64,000 bases of DNA from Siphonodentalium dalli (GCA_032622095.1 CP136069.1:168818394-168882393), one strand, 5' to 3'; shown: positions 11,784-24,772, counted from the first letter of the stretch. Translations and numbers: made by a program. Notes: generated by a model not told the origin, from the letters alone.

Positions 11784-11842
11784 AGCATAATAAAGTGATT
11801 TATTTCTGAAGAAGCTGGGCGTAATTCGCGGCGAAATATGCT
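11784..11842 (+). ncRNA. Hammerhead-ribozyme-like fold (probably decayed), before unit 2 MITE-B
   Basis: Three helices can be drawn: AGCATA (11784-11789) with TATGCT (11837-11842); ATAAA with TTTAT (11790-11794 and 11799-11803); and GCT..GCG with CGCGGC. CTGAAGA (11806-11812) and GAAA (11833-11836) occupy the hammerhead core positions. The base opposite the last core A is A, not U, and an extra A follows the core, so activity is doubtful. Speculative. Confidence 0.3.
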
Positions 11843-11848
11843 AGTTAA

Positions 11849-12301
11849 AGGTACTCAATCAGATCAGACGCTCCTAAATTACTATTTCTTTGGCTTTCTT
11901 TGATTCGAGTCGAGGTACCCACCCACCAAAGCTCAGAGTGATTAGATATAGATTTTTGAAGTTTGTTATTTCTTGAGACGCGCAATAATTTGTGGCCCAG
12001 AAACACGTGGTCAAACGGGCAGTCTCGGACAAAATTGCGAATGAAGATGGATAAATCTAAAATCAAGTGGTAATACGGCCAAATTTCGTGATACTTAAGT
12101 GATAATATGGCCATATTTTTTTTAACAAAATGTTGATAAATATAACGTTTTGGAAAATTTAATACCATAGTTGACAGTGGTTAGCATTATTTTGTTGCAA
12201 TAAATCGATTCTGATAACTAAAGCCTATATTTTGAAGAAATGTTGTTGTTGTTGTTGTTGTATTTTGATGAGATGGGACCGTCTGATCGGATTAAGTACC
12301 T
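11849..12301. mobile_element. MITE family B in unit 2
   Basis: Intact TTAA flanks lie at 11845-11848 and 12302-12305. The termini are AGGTACTCAATC and GATTAAGTACCT. A GTT microsatellite sits near 12241-12261. Confidence 0.85.
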
Positions 12302-12600
12302 TTAAAATGAAATTTGCTTAGACACAGGGGTGCTAATAAGATAGAATTCTCCCTCTTTACTTGGTACACACCGAATTTTTTCGCAAAGCGTCTGTTGTAA
12401 AACAAGCCAACAAATCTAAATCGAAATTCTAAATACAATTAATATTATATAATTGATAGAAGTCTTTCCGGGCATTATTATTGGGTCCTCGGTTCATATC
12501 CATTACTGTTGTGACATGCATCCAATTCCCCCTCCCCGACATATCGTCACGTCCCTGTCATTAAACCATCTATAATTTAGTAATCGTCCTTTCTCTCCAG

Positions 12601-12807
12601 TTTGCACCAGCTACCCTGGGTACTCACCACACATACTCAATGGAAAGGAATACTGTCTGAGGTTTGATGCGAATACCATGAACAAGATCGGCAATGATGC
12701 TCGTGAGGACTGCATGACTTTACCTGGGGCCCACCTCATCACCATAGAAAGCGAAGCGATGCTTGCCGCGCTCCAGCAATTTCTTGCCAATCTTGGTCAT
12801 GGAACAG
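12601..12807 (+). CDS. CTLD gene 2, exon A
   Basis: Same splice frame as gene 1 (CAG before, GTATGG after; 68 codons) and the same three cysteines. It differs at NDAR for DAAR. The silent variants TTTACCTGGGGCC and upstream CATCCAATTCCC tie it to unit 4. The reading frame is intact. Confidence 0.87.
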
Positions 12808-12843
12808 GTATGGTCTAGTCCATCATAGCAACAAGATCACACC

Positions 12844-13685
12844 TAGTCCAAGTTTCACCACACATAAACCAGCTATTTATATATGTAGACCGAGATGCTA
12901 GTTTACGTCCGAGAACCGTTCCTATATTGTCTCATACCGTATTTTACGCCCAGATCCAGTGGCTGGATTGTTGTGTCTATATTAATCGATTTACCATACA
13001 AATCAATAAAATTATGCTACATATATCGGAAAGAGTGACACGTAGTCATAACGATATATTATTTGTCTAAGTTTCATGCTAAATTACGCACAGAATATCC
13101 GCGTTGTCAGGACCAATATCGAGTTGTTTACGTTTAAACTCAGAGCCGATGTGTTCCGAATAAAATCGCCATAGTTCTGAGTTTGTTTTGGCCGAAAAGA
13201 ATTTCGGCTCGATGGCAACAAATAAGGTGGCGGCGCCCATGTCTAATTGAATGTTTGATTGTGTTTGTAATGTTTAAAATGTCAGAACATTGTGAATTTC
13301 AAAAAAAAAAATGTTTTTGGATTTAGATATTTACTATTTACTGACCATGGCCGTTATTTCGTTAATATTATAATTTGCAGTCAATTGAGTTCACGTACTT
13401 TTATAAATATGTAAACAATGCGGTATACGTCTTTTTTCACATTAAACTACCGCTTTAGATTGACAACTGTTGTGGTGTTCAGAACAAATCTAATGTTTTC
13501 TGTGAAATACACCAGTTTATTGTCACAATTTTGATATTTGATTACAGTTATATTTGGTTTTAGGTGAGCGGGTCAACAAAGCTTAAAGTTCGCTATAAGA
13601 CACCATAGGGACTGTTCTCGGAAGTATACTAGCATATCGCTCCACCGATATAACTCTCTGGTTTACGTACGAGGAAATTGGACTA
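12844..13685. mobile_element. Relict Mutator-like element in intron of unit 2
   Basis: Starts TAGTCCAAGTTTC and ends GGACTA. It lacks an internal stretch found in units 1, 3 and 4: a GACCATGGCCGTTATTTCG segment replaces about 100 bases after TTTACT. Otherwise collinear. Confidence 0.7.
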
Positions 13686-13971
13686 GATCACACAGAATCA
13701 CGGTCATAGAAAAATATCTACCATTCAATAACTTTCTCAAGAAACACATTCTGCAGTCTTTTTTCAACATTAACTTGGCATCGTGCAGAGAGATAACTCA
13801 ATGTTAAACAACCATGAGAACCTGTTAGAACTGATGAAATTGACCTTTTTCGTGCGAGGTTTTCCTCATCCGAAACCTGACTCATAACTATCGGGTAATA
13901 AAGGGACATATATTGAGAAAAAATAACCATTGGGTCCCCTTCACTTGACTAATGTTTTGTTGTTGTCTAAC

Positions 13972-14571
13972 TTAAAGGGGTACTGTACCCAAGATGTTGT
14001 TGTTGGTTTCTATAATCCCCGAGTCGGAGAATAATGTAACAACTTTTCAATTTTTTGAAAGTTTGTTGAGTACGAAGTATTGTTACGGATGGCAAATTTA
14101 CCGGAATGCAAAAATACAAATTGTCGTTGTCGAGTAATTTTTGTAAAGTTTTCAACCAAATGAATCAAATAAACATTATATTATATGGTTAGTAGTCCCA
14201 TATACTCATTTAAGTTAGTGTACCGTCACTAGTCAATGAATGGCTTGGGTTTTCTCCCCGTATAAGCATAATGTTTCAAACGATCGTGTGTGCAATTGTT
14301 TTCCTAATCCGGTATCCCTCAATTATAATTTGATTACGTTTTGTACACGGAAATTAGAATTTTAAGAGACGCCATTTTATGGCTGGAGCCATAAAATCAA
14401 TTTATATTAAATTATTAACTTTTAAATTATTAAATTTTAAGATAGCCTATTAACCTGAGCGTTTACAGAATACATCTTCGACTCAAATTACTTATATTTC
14501 TATATAGTATCGATAATAGATCGTTGTTATCACCGGGAATTTATTGAAAATGGCGTACAGTACCCCTTTAA
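13972..14571. mobile_element. MITE-A, full copy in intron of unit 2
   Basis: TTAA lies at both ends (13972-13975 and 14568-14571) with termini AGGGGTACTGTACCC and GCGTACAGTACCCCT. Unit 3 at the same point reads TAACTTAACATTT with a single TTAA, so the empty site is preserved. This is direct evidence for TTAA duplication. Confidence 0.92.
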
Positions 14572-14699
14572 CATTTAAATTCATGTAATTGGTAGACATA
14601 ATTTAAACTGAATTTTTAAAATTAATTTAATGACTGGGAAGAAATGCATCTGGCATGAGGCCCTGGCCTGCTCAGACCATGAATGTATCCTGGAAAACG

Positions 14700-14959
14700 A
14701 TGGCGATACTGTACATATAACGGCGACATTGTACATATAATGGCGACACTGAACATATAATGCCGACACTGTTCATATAATGGTGATAATGTACATATAA
14801 TGGCGACAACGTACATATAATGGCGACACTGTACATAATGCCGACACTGTAATTTAATGCCGACACTGTACATATAATGGCGATAGTGTACATACAATGG
14901 CGACAATGTATATATAATGGCGACACTGTACAGGTAATGGCGATATTGTACATATAATG
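14700..14959. repeat. 20-bp minisatellite in intron of unit 2
   Basis: Same monomer as unit 1, with nearly the same copy number and the same order of variant monomers, showing little turnover since duplication. Confidence 0.88.
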
Positions 14960-15314
14960 ATTGTTCTTCGAATCGTTTGAGATTGGCAAAGACCACGAAA
15001 ATGTTGTGTCAAAAGAACAACGCGTATGTTTCTTCACTCCATCATATTGGCTTACAAACTTGAGCCATGGATAAGTCAAAAACATCCAACTACATCATAG
15101 AATTAAATCTCAACGGCTCGGTCATTTCCGCTTTCGCTCGGACACGCACTGGAAATTGCGGAGCCGTTCAGATTGCATTGAATTATACCAGGGACAATAA
15201 AGCTTTCCACGCATATTCACTAGTTGGAGGAGCTTGTCGTTACTAGGAGACAGGGCGTCTGCAGAAATAGTTTAACAGCGCTTGTCCGTATGCTATAATA
15301 CATCAGAGAACATA

Positions 15315-16278
15315 TATGGAAAATATGGTGTTGATATTTCAAATCGTAGGGAACTTCAAGGAATTCAAGAAAAGGAGCTTTTGAGAAAATTTAAAACGGA
15401 ACACTTTAAACGATTTTACAACATTAGTTCTTCCGAAAAGAAACCGACCGCTGGTAATAAGACAAGAACGTATAGGTTGTTTAAAGCAAGGTGCGAAATG
15501 GAGCCATACATTTGCCACACGAATTCTAATAAAGCGAGAATTCTATTTACGAGATTGCGAATCAGCAGTCATAGATTGGAAATTGAAAAGGGGAGACACA
15601 AACAACCCCCACTACCCGCTAAAGAAAGATTATGTACTGTGTGTAAATGTAAACACATTGAAACAGAATACTATTTTATATTAGAATGTAGAGACTACAA
15701 AAGTATGCGCGATACATATTTTAGGGAGTAATCACAGAGTTCCCACATTTTTCAGAAATGACGAATGATGAGAAATTTAGATTTATTATGAAGAATGAAC
15801 ACAAAGCAACCATTAATGTTATATGTGAGAGAGATATGTTTATTCCTCCAAACATGGAGACAATATGATACAATATATACATACACAAATAAACTGTTGA
15901 CATATATACACAATATAATTTAACATGGCTTAATTCCTCAAATACCAAATAAGACACCAGGAGGTCGTATGACTTTAGAGTCACCATATCAAAGACCGAA
16001 GAATAGTTCACATAATAATAATTATAAATTTATTGCTGAAATAATTACTGCAAGACAATTAAGATGTTAAGACATCCATGTATTGTTCAGACCGCGCATA
16101 ATTCGCAAATGAAGCGGACGCATTGTCCGAATAGCTGCTTCTCGTCTATATGCATATTTGTTACTCATCTAATATATATAATGTTAATTTTTGTCAAATT
16201 ATATGTGTTTTATTCATGATTGCAAACTGCCCATTTGGGTGTATTTTACATTAAATCATATCTTAACTTATCTTACGT
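15315..16278 (+). mobile_element. LINE 3' remnant in unit 2 (type-B tail)
   Basis: The C-terminal frame is open over 15282-15731 and includes LRISSHRLEIEKGRHK and the CTVCKCKH ... FILEC motif. After GTTATATGTGAGAG the tail differs wholly from units 1 and 3 until GTCTATATGCATATTTG, a difference shared only with unit 4. It ends CTTATCTTACGT. Confidence 0.8.
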
Positions 16279-16289
16279 CATTTTCGCAT

Positions 16290-16891
16290 TTAAAGGGGTA
16301 CTGTACGCCATTTTCAATAAATTCCCGGTGATAACAACGATCTAGTATCGATACTATATAGAAATATAAGTAATTTGAGTCGAAGATGTATTCTGTAAAC
16401 GCTCAGGTTAATAGGCTATCTTAAAATTTAATAATTTAAAAGTTAATAATTTAATATAAATTGATTTTATGGCTCCAGCCATAAAATGGCGTCTCTTAAA
16501 ATTGGAATTTCCGTGTACAAAACGTAATCAAATTATAATTGAGGGATACTGGATTAATAAAACAATTGCACACACGATCGTTTGAAACATATTATGCTTA
16601 TACGGGGAGAAAACCCAAGCCACTCATTGACTAGTGGCCATACACTAACTTAAATGAGTATATGGGACTACTAAGCATATACTATAATGTTTATTTGATT
16701 CATTTGGTTGAAAACTGTACAAAAATTACTCGACAACGACAATTTGTATTTTTGCATTCCGGTAAATTTGCCATCCGTAACAATACTTCGTACTCAACAT
16801 ACTTTCAAAAAATGGAAAAGTTGTTACCTTATTCTCCGACTCGGGGATTATAGAAACCAACAACAACATCTTGGGTACAGTACCCCTTTAA
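16290..16891. mobile_element. MITE-A, inverted copy in unit 2
   Basis: TTAA lies at 16290-16293 and 16888-16891. It is inserted in TTCGCATTTAATTGTG; unit 1 keeps that sequence uninterrupted with one TTAA. Its interior resembles the copy at 13972-14571. Confidence 0.92.
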
Positions 16892-17344
16892 TTGTGAAAA
16901 TTGTGACGTGTTTGCGTCAAGCGAAATGAAAAACAGCGTTATAATCGTGGATGTATTTCCAAAAACATTGCGTAAATATAAAAATTTCAGTACATTATGA
17001 TCGGACAACAAAACTGTTGTCTGAATATAGACAATTTAATACTGAAATACTGAAAGTGTGCGCAGGTAGTGAACAAACAATTTCCATTGCAGAAACCAAC
17101 AGGCTCAGTCGCTGATTGGCAGAAATTGTATGCTAATAATTATTTGATTGACGACTCTGTTGACAAGATTTTGTATTCTTTTTAAAGAATTAATATTGAG
17201 TCAGTAAAGACACAGTCTCTGTGAACTTCAGCCCCATATAATTATATAACAGTGGGTCATTTTGACTCTGAGCTTATGTTTGTCTGCAAAAAAAACCCGA
17301 CTCTGAAACCAAAATGGTCTTATACCGTAATCTTTCTCTCGCAG

Positions 17345-17583
17345 ATTTCTTTTGGATTGACGGATACGATCATGACAAGGATGACACATGGTCTACTTGG
17401 GACCGGAAGCCGCTTCCCTTCACTGATTGGAAGAGCGGTAACCCTGACAACGGAGCAGCAGACTGTATCTATATAGATTACAGTTCAAGCCAAGCCAAGT
17501 TTGAGATGGCTGATTGGGACTGCGCTAGCGATAAAGAACTGTATATCTGCCAAATATATGGGAATAGTATGCATATAATATAA
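17345..17583 (+). CDS. CTLD gene 2, exon B
   Basis: Acceptor CTCTCGCAG. Differences from gene 1 are KDD for KND, SDKEL for SDQEL, ICQIYG for ICQLYG and NSMHII for TSMHII. The CAAATATATGGG junction still shows the ancestral CAAATAT seen in unit 5 running into MITE-A, so this unit best preserves the breakpoint. All three cysteines are present. Confidence 0.87.
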
Positions 17584-18215
17584 TATAACATTTGTTTGAT
17601 ATATTTGCTTGAAAACTGTCCAACAATTACTCGACAACGACAATTGGTATTTTCGCATTCCGGCTAATCTGCCATCCATAACATTACTTCATACTGAACA
17701 GACTTTCAAATAATGAAAATCTAGTTACCTTATTCTACAAATCAGAGACTATACGGGTACATTCATACGCTGGCAGGTTTGCACGGTATGTATTTGCGAG
17801 CATTTCGTCATAGAAAAACAAATGTTGCCCGAATATGAACGGAAACGTGTAGGCCTACATAACATTTACCAAAGCGAAAGACATTAGAAGTAAAATTTAT
17901 GTTGTTCCACTTGTAACAGCGCTATACTGGAATTTGCCTTCAAATACCTGTATAATTTATTCTTGCGAGATTATTGCATGTTATTCACAGGCAAATTCCG
18001 ATAGCATCGCTACAGGTGGAACTACAGAAATTTTACTTAATTCGCACCTACTCAGCTGTGGAACAGATGCACTTTGTGTGCTTATTTCCGTTCATATTCA
18101 GGCACCATATCGTTTTCTATGACAAAATGCCTGCAAACCATACCGTGCAAACTTGCCAGCATATGAACGTACCCTAAACAAACCAACAACAACAGTTGAG
18201 TACAATATCCCTTAA
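17555..18215. mobile_element. Half MITE-A fused to CTLD gene 2
   Basis: Runs from TATATGGGAATAG to the MITE-A terminus at TTAA 18212-18215, with MITE-C nested inside. Confidence 0.83.
17755..18174. mobile_element. MITE family C nested, unit 2
   Basis: Termini GGGTACATTCATACGCTGGC and GAACGTACCC, at the same nested position as in unit 1. Confidence 0.8.
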
Positions 18216-18563
18216 ACCCTTTCCATACAAAATGGATTTTCACACCCCGTTAAAAAAGTGCGCATCGGAATGGTCTATTATTGATCTAGATGAATATATA
18301 GGTAATATAAGTAGACGACATATAATACAAGTCCAGAGGGAATCTTATTTATTGAGGGAAATGTTCAGATGTATAAATACATGAAAATGTATTTTAATTT
18401 GGTGAATAAATCAGTTTAAATATAGCTTATCTCTTCATGGCAACAAGTTCAGCAACATACTTTGTTTAAACCCTTATTTCAAGTCTACAACTCACTTTAT
18501 GTGAATATAAGACATATTTAACTGAACATTTTGTATACTACATGTAGGCCTGTTTGTCTATAA

Positions 18564-18622
18564 AGCATAATAAAGTGATTTATTTCTGAAGAAGCTGGGC
18601 GTAATTCGCGGCGAAATATGCT
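18564..18622 (+). ncRNA. Hammerhead-like fold, before unit 3
   Basis: Same bases in the core and the outer stem as the copy at 11784. Conservation reflects recent duplication, not selection. Confidence 0.28.
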
Positions 18623-18628
18623 AGTTGA

Positions 18629-19103
18629 AGGTACTCAATCCGATCAGACGCTCCTAAATTACTATTTCTTTTGCTTCGTGGGTAAAAAGTATTTGAGTCG
18701 AGTCGATGTACCCACCCACCAAAGCTCAGAGTGATTAGATATAGATTTTTGAAGTTTGTTATTTCTTGAAACGCGCAATAATTTGTGGCCCAGAAACACG
18801 TGGTCAAACGGGCAGTCTCGGACAAAATTGCGAATGAAGATGGATAAATCTAAAATCAAGTGTTAATACGGCCAAATTTCGTGATACTTAAGTGATAATA
18901 TGGCCATATTTTTTTGAACAAAATGTTGATAAATAACACGTTTTGGGAAATTTAATACCATAGTTGACAGTGGTTAGCATTATTTTGTTGCAATAAATCG
19001 ATTCTGATAACTAAAGCCTATATTTTGAAGAAATGTTGTTGTTGTTGTTGTTGTTGTTGTTGTATTTTGATGAGATGGGACCGTCTGATCGGATTAAGTA
19101 CCT
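18629..19103. mobile_element. MITE family B in unit 3
   Basis: The left flank has decayed to TTGA; the right TTAA is intact (19104-19107). Contains a longer GTT run (about 19035-19063). Confidence 0.82.
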
Positions 19104-19407
19104 TTAAAATGAAATTTGCTTAGACGCAGGGTGCTAACAAGATAGAATTATACCTCTTTACTTGGTACACTCCGAATGTTTTCGCAAAGCGTCTGTTGTA
19201 AAACTAGCCAACAAATCTAAATCGAAATTCTAAATACAATTAATATTATATAATTGATAGTTTCTGAAGTCTTTTCGGGCATTATTATTGGGTCCTCGGT
19301 TCATATCCATTACTGTTGTGACATGCATGCGATTCCCCCTCCCCGACATATCGTCACGTCCCTGTCATTAAACCATCTATAATTTAGTAATTGTCCGTTC
19401 TCTCCAG

Positions 19408-19614
19408 TTTGCACCAGCTACCCTGGGTACTCACCACACATACTCAATGGAAAGGAATACTGTCTGAGGTTTGATGCGAATACCATGAACAAGATCGGCG
19501 ATGCTGCTCGTGAGGACTGCATGACTCTACCTGGCGCCCACCTCATCACCATAGAAAGCGAAGCGATGCTAGCCGCGCTCCAGCAATTTCTTGCCAATCT
19601 TGGTCATGGAACAG
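19408..19614 (+). CDS. CTLD gene 3, exon A
   Basis: Encodes the same 68 residues as gene 1 exon A. The silent change GGCGCC replaces GGAGCC. Splice sites are intact. Upstream variants (TGCGATTCCC, AGACGCAGGG) group it with unit 1. Confidence 0.87.
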
Positions 19615-19650
19615 GTATGGTCTAGTCCATCATAGCAACAAGATCACACC

Positions 19651-20516
19651 TAGTCCAAGTTTCACCACACATAAAGTGTGTCTCATACCGTATTTTACGC
19701 CCAGATCCAGTGGCTGGATTGTTGTGTCTATATTAATCGATTTACCATACAAATCAATAAAATTATGCTACATATATCGGAAAGAGTGACACGTAGTCAT
19801 AACGATATATTATTTGTCTAAGTTTCATGCTAAATTACGCACAGAATATCCGCGTTGTCAGGACCAATATCGAGTTGTTTACGTTTAAACTCAGAGCCGA
19901 TGTGTTCCGAATAAAATCGCCATAGTTCTGAGTTTGTTCTGAGAATTTCGGCTCGATGGCAACAAATAAGGTGGCGGCGCCCATGTCTAATTGAATTTTT
20001 GATTGTGTTTGTAATGTTTAAAATGTCAGAACATTGTGAATTTCAAAAAAAATATTGTTTTTGGATTTAGATATTTACTATTTACTAGATTTAGTGACAA
20101 CTACATATAGACACGAAATTGCGTTTATATACAATGGAAAATACTTCGTATTGTGTGTGCTGCGAATATTTTGCACCGGAAACAGACAATGCAACTTCGT
20201 TCGGTCAATTGAGTTCACTAATTTTATAAATATGTAAACAATGCGGTATATACGTCTTTTTTCACATTAAATTACCGCTTTCGATTGACAACTGTTGTGG
20301 TGTTCAGAACAAATCTATTATGGTTTCTGTGAAATACACCAGTTTATTGTCACAATTGTGATATTTGATTACAGTTATATTTGGTTTTAGGTGAGCGGGT
20401 CAACAAAGCTTAACGTCGGTTGATTATAGGACGCCATAGGGACGGTTCTCGGAAGTAAACTAGCATCTAGCTCCACCGATATAACTTTCTGGTTCACGTA
20501 CGAGGAAATTGGACTC
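19651..20516. mobile_element. Relict Mutator-like element in intron of unit 3
   Basis: The left terminal repeat is partly deleted: the sequence passes from CACACATAAA directly to GTGTGTCTCATACCG. The right end is GGACTC. Confidence 0.7.
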
Positions 20517-20934
20517 GATCATGCGGAATCACGATCATAGATAAATGTCTACGATTCAATAATTTTCTCAAGAAACACATTCTGCAGTCTTTTTTCAACA
20601 TTAACTTGGCATCATGCACAGAGATAACTCAATGTTAAACAACCATGAGAACCTGTTAGAACTCATGAAATTGACCTTTTTCGTGCGAGGTTTTCCTCAT
20701 CCGAAACCTGACTCATAACTATCGGGTAATAAAGGGACATATATTGAGAAAAAATAACCATTGGGTCCCCTTCACTCGACTAATGTTTTGTTGTTGTCTA
20801 ACTTAACATTTAAATTCATGTAATTGGTAGACATAATTTAAACTGGATTTTTTAAATTAATTTAATGACTGGGAAGAAATGCATCTGGCATGAGGCCCCG
20901 GCCTGCTCAGACCATGAATGTATCCTGGAAAACG

Positions 20935-21193
20935 ATGGCGATACTGTACATATAACGGCGACATTGTACATATAATGGCGACACTGAACATATAATGCCG
21001 ACACTGTTCATATAATGGTGATAATGTACATATAATGGCGACAACGTACATATAATGGCGACACTGTACATAATGCCGACACTGTAATTTAATGCCGACA
21101 CTGTACATATAATGGCGATAGTGTACATACAATGGCGACAATGTACATATAATGGCGACACTGTACAGGTAATGGCGATACTGTACATATAAT
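20935..21193. repeat. 20-bp minisatellite in intron of unit 3
   Basis: Same array as units 1 and 2 at the same position. Confidence 0.88.
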
Positions 21194-21549
21194 GATTGTT
21201 CTTCGAATCGTTTGAGATTGGCAAAGACCACGAAAATGTTATATCAAAAGAACTACGCGTATGTTTCTTCACTCCATCATATTGCCTTACAAACTTGAGC
21301 CATGGATAAGTCAAAAACATCCAACTACATCATAGAATACAATCTCAACAGCTCGGCCATTTCAGCTTTCGCGTGGACACGCACTGGAAATTGCGGAGCC
21401 GTTCAGATTGCATAGAATTATACCAGGGACAATAAAGCTTTCCACGCATATTCACTAGTTGGAGGAGCTTGGCGTTACTAGGAGACAGGGCGTCTGCAGA
21501 AATAGTTTAACAGCGCTTGTCCGTATGCTATAATACATCAGAGAACATA

Positions 21550-22330
21550 TATGGAAAATATGGTGTTGATATTTCAAATCGTAGGGAACTTCAAGGAATT
21601 CAAGAAAAGGAGCTTGTGAGAAAATTTAAAACGGAACACTTTTAAACGATTTTACAACATTAGCTCTTCCGAAAAGAAACCGATCGCTGGTAATACGACA
21701 AGAACGTATAGGTTGTTTAAAGCAAGGTGCGAAATGGGGCCATACATTTGCGACACGAATTCTAATAAAGCGAGAATTCTATTTACGAGATTGCGAATCA
21801 GCAATCATAGATTGGAAATTGTAAAGGGGAGACACAAACAACCCCCATAATTGCACTACCCGCTAAAGAAAGATTATGTACTGTGTGTAAATGTAAACAC
21901 ATTGAAACAGAATACCATTTTATATTAGAATGTAGAGCCTACAAAAGTATGCGCGATACATATTTTAGGGACGTAATCACATAGTTCCCACATTTTTCAG
22001 AAATGACGAATGGTGAGAAATTTAGATTTTTTATGAAGAATGAATACAAAGCAACCATTAATGTTACATGTGACATGATCCAGTCGTTCTTCACCGCTCG
22101 GGATTTCAATGAAAGCTAGTCAATTAATAATTTATAACAGATGAATTCAATGTTACGATGAAAAGAGACGAAACGAAATTCATTAGGAAACTCCATTGTA
22201 CGTCTATATGCATATTTGTTACTCATCTAATATATATAATGTTAATTTTTGTTAAATTATATGTGTTTTATTCATGTTTGCAACTGCCCATTTGGGTGTA
22301 TTTTACATTAAATGTTATCTTATCTTATGT
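21550..22330 (+). mobile_element. LINE 3' remnant in unit 3 (type-A tail)
   Basis: Shares both frame-breaking lesions and the tail with unit 1. A further short deletion joins its end directly to AAGCGAAATGAAAAAC, removing TTTTCGCATTTAATTG. Confidence 0.8.
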
Positions 22331-22729
22331 CAAGCGAAATGAAAAACAGCGTTCTAATCGTGGATGTATTTCCAAAAACATTACGTAAATATAAAAATTT
22401 CAGTACATTATGATCTGACAACAAAACTGAAATACTGAAAGTGTGCGCAGGTAGTGAACAAACAATTTCCATTGCAGAAACCAACAGGCTCAGTCGCTGA
22501 TTGGCAGAAATTATACGCTAATAATTATTTGATTGACAACTCTATTGACAAGATTTTGTATTCTTTTTAAAGAATTGATATTGAGTCAGTAAAGACACAG
22601 TCTCTGTGAACTTCAGCCCCATATAATTATATAACGGTGGGTCATTTTGACTCTGAGCTTATGTTTGTCTGCAAAAAAAACCCGACTCTGAAACCAAAAT
22701 GGTCTTATACCGTAATCTTTCTCTCGCAG

Positions 22730-22968
22730 ATTTCTTTTGGATTGACGGATACGATCATGACAAGAATGACACGTGGTCTACTTGGGACCGGAAGCCGCTT
22801 CCCTTCACTGATTGGAAGAGCGGTAACCCTGACAACGGAGCAGCAGACTGTATCTATATAGATTACAGTTCAAGCCAAGCCAAGTTTGAGATGGCTGATT
22901 GGGACTGCGCTAGCGATCAAGAACTGTATATCTGCCAACTATATGGGACTAGTATGCATATAATATAA
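22730..22968 (+). CDS. CTLD gene 3, exon B
   Basis: Its translation is identical to gene 1 exon B, including KND, SDQEL, ICQLYG and the MITE-derived tail. With the matching exon A, genes 1 and 3 would give the same mature protein. Splice acceptor CTCTCGCAG. Confidence 0.88.
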
Positions 22969-23598
22969 TATTACATTTATTTGATACATTTGCTTGAAAA
23001 CTGTCCAAAAATTACTCGACAACGACAATTGGTATTTTCGCATTCCGGCTGATCTGCCATCCGTAACATTACTTCATACTCAACAGACTTTCAAATAATG
23101 GAAATCTAGTTACCTTATTCTACAAATCAGAGACTACGGGTACGTTCATGCGCTGGCAGGTTTGCACGGTATGTTTTTGCGGGCATTTCGTCATAGAAAA
23201 ACTAATGTTGCCCGAATATGAACGGAAACGTGTAGGCCTACATAACATTTACCAAAGCGAAAGACATTAGAAGTAAAATTTATGTTGTTCCACTTGTAAC
23301 AGCGCTATACTGGAATTTGCCTTCAAATACCTGTATAATTTATTCTTGCGAGATTATTGCATGTTATTCACAGGAAAATTCCGATAGCATCGCTACAGGT
23401 GGAACTACAGAAATTTTTCTTAATTCGCACGTACTCAGCTGTGGAACAGATGCACTTTGTGTGCTTATTTCCGTTCATATTCAGGCACCATATCGTTTTC
23501 TATGACAAAATGCCTGCAAACCATACCGTGCAAACTTGCCAGCATATGAACGTACCCTAAACAAACCAACAACAACAGTTGAGTACAATATCCCTTAA
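22940..23598. mobile_element. Half MITE-A fused to CTLD gene 3
   Basis: Same breakpoint as unit 1, ending at TTAA 23595-23598. Confidence 0.83.
23138..23557. mobile_element. MITE family C nested, unit 3
   Basis: Termini GGGTACGTTCATGCGC and GAACGTACCC, nested in the half MITE-A. Confidence 0.8.
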
Positions 23599-23946
23599 AC
23601 CCTTTCCATACAAAATGGATTTTCACACCCCGTTAAAAAAGTGCGCATCGGAATGGTCTATTATTGATCTAGATGAATATATAGGTAATATAAGTAGACG
23701 ACATATAATACAAGTCCAGAGGGAATCTTATTTATTGAGGGAAATGTTCAGATGTATAAATACATGAAAATGTATTTTAATTTGGTGAATAAATCAGTTT
23801 AAATATAGCTTATCTCTTCATGGCAACAAGTTCAGCAACATACTTTGTTTAAACCCTTATTTCAAGTCTACAACTCGCTTTATGTGAATATAAGACATAT
23901 TTAACTGAACATTTGGTATACTACATGTAGGCCTATTTGTCTATAA

Positions 23947-24005
23947 AGCATAATAAAGTGATTTATTTCTGAAGAAGCTGGGCGTAATTCGCGGCGAAAT
24001 ATGCT
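23947..24005 (+). ncRNA. Hammerhead-like fold, before unit 4
   Basis: Core CTGAAGA and GAAA and the outer AGCATA/TATGCT helix are unchanged from the other copies. Confidence 0.28.
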
Positions 24006-24011
24006 AGTTAA

Positions 24012-24473
24012 AGGTACTCAATCAGATCAGACGCTCCTAAATTACTATTTCTTTGGCTTTCTTTGATTCGAGTCGAGGTACCCACCCACCAAAGCTCAGA
24101 GTGATTAGATATAGATTTTTGAAGTTTGTTATTTCGTGAGACGCGCAATAATTTGTGGCCCAGAAACACGTGGTCAAACGGGCAGTCTCGGACAAAATTG
24201 CGAATGAAGATGGATAAATCTAAAATCAAGTGGTAATACGGCCAAATTTCGTGATACTTAAGTGATAATATGGCCATATTTTTTTGAACAAAATGTTGAT
24301 AAATATAACGTTTTGGGAAATTTAATACCATAGTTGACAGTGGTTAGCATTATTTTGTTGCAATAAATCGATTCTGATAACTAAAGCCTATATTTTGAAG
24401 AAATGTTGTTGTTGTTGTTGTTGTTGTTGTTGTATTTTGATGAGATGGGACCGTCTGATCGGATTAAGTACCT
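24012..24473. mobile_element. MITE family B in unit 4
   Basis: TTAA at 24008-24011 and 24474-24477. GTT run near 24405-24433. Confidence 0.85.
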
Positions 24474-24772
24474 TTAAAATGAAATTTGCTTAGACACAGG
24501 GGTGCTAATAAGATAGAATTCTCCCTCTTTACTTGGTACACACCGAATTTTTTCGCAAAGCGTCTGTTGTAAAACAAGCCAACAAATCTAAATCGAAATT
24601 CTAAATACAATTAATATTATATAATTGATAGAAGTCTTTCCGGGCATTATTATTGGGTCCTCGGTTCATATCCATTACTGTTGTGACATGCATCCAATTC
24701 CCCCTCCCCGACATATCGTCACGTCCCTGTCATTAAACCATCTATAATTTAGTAATCGTCCTTTCTCTCCAG

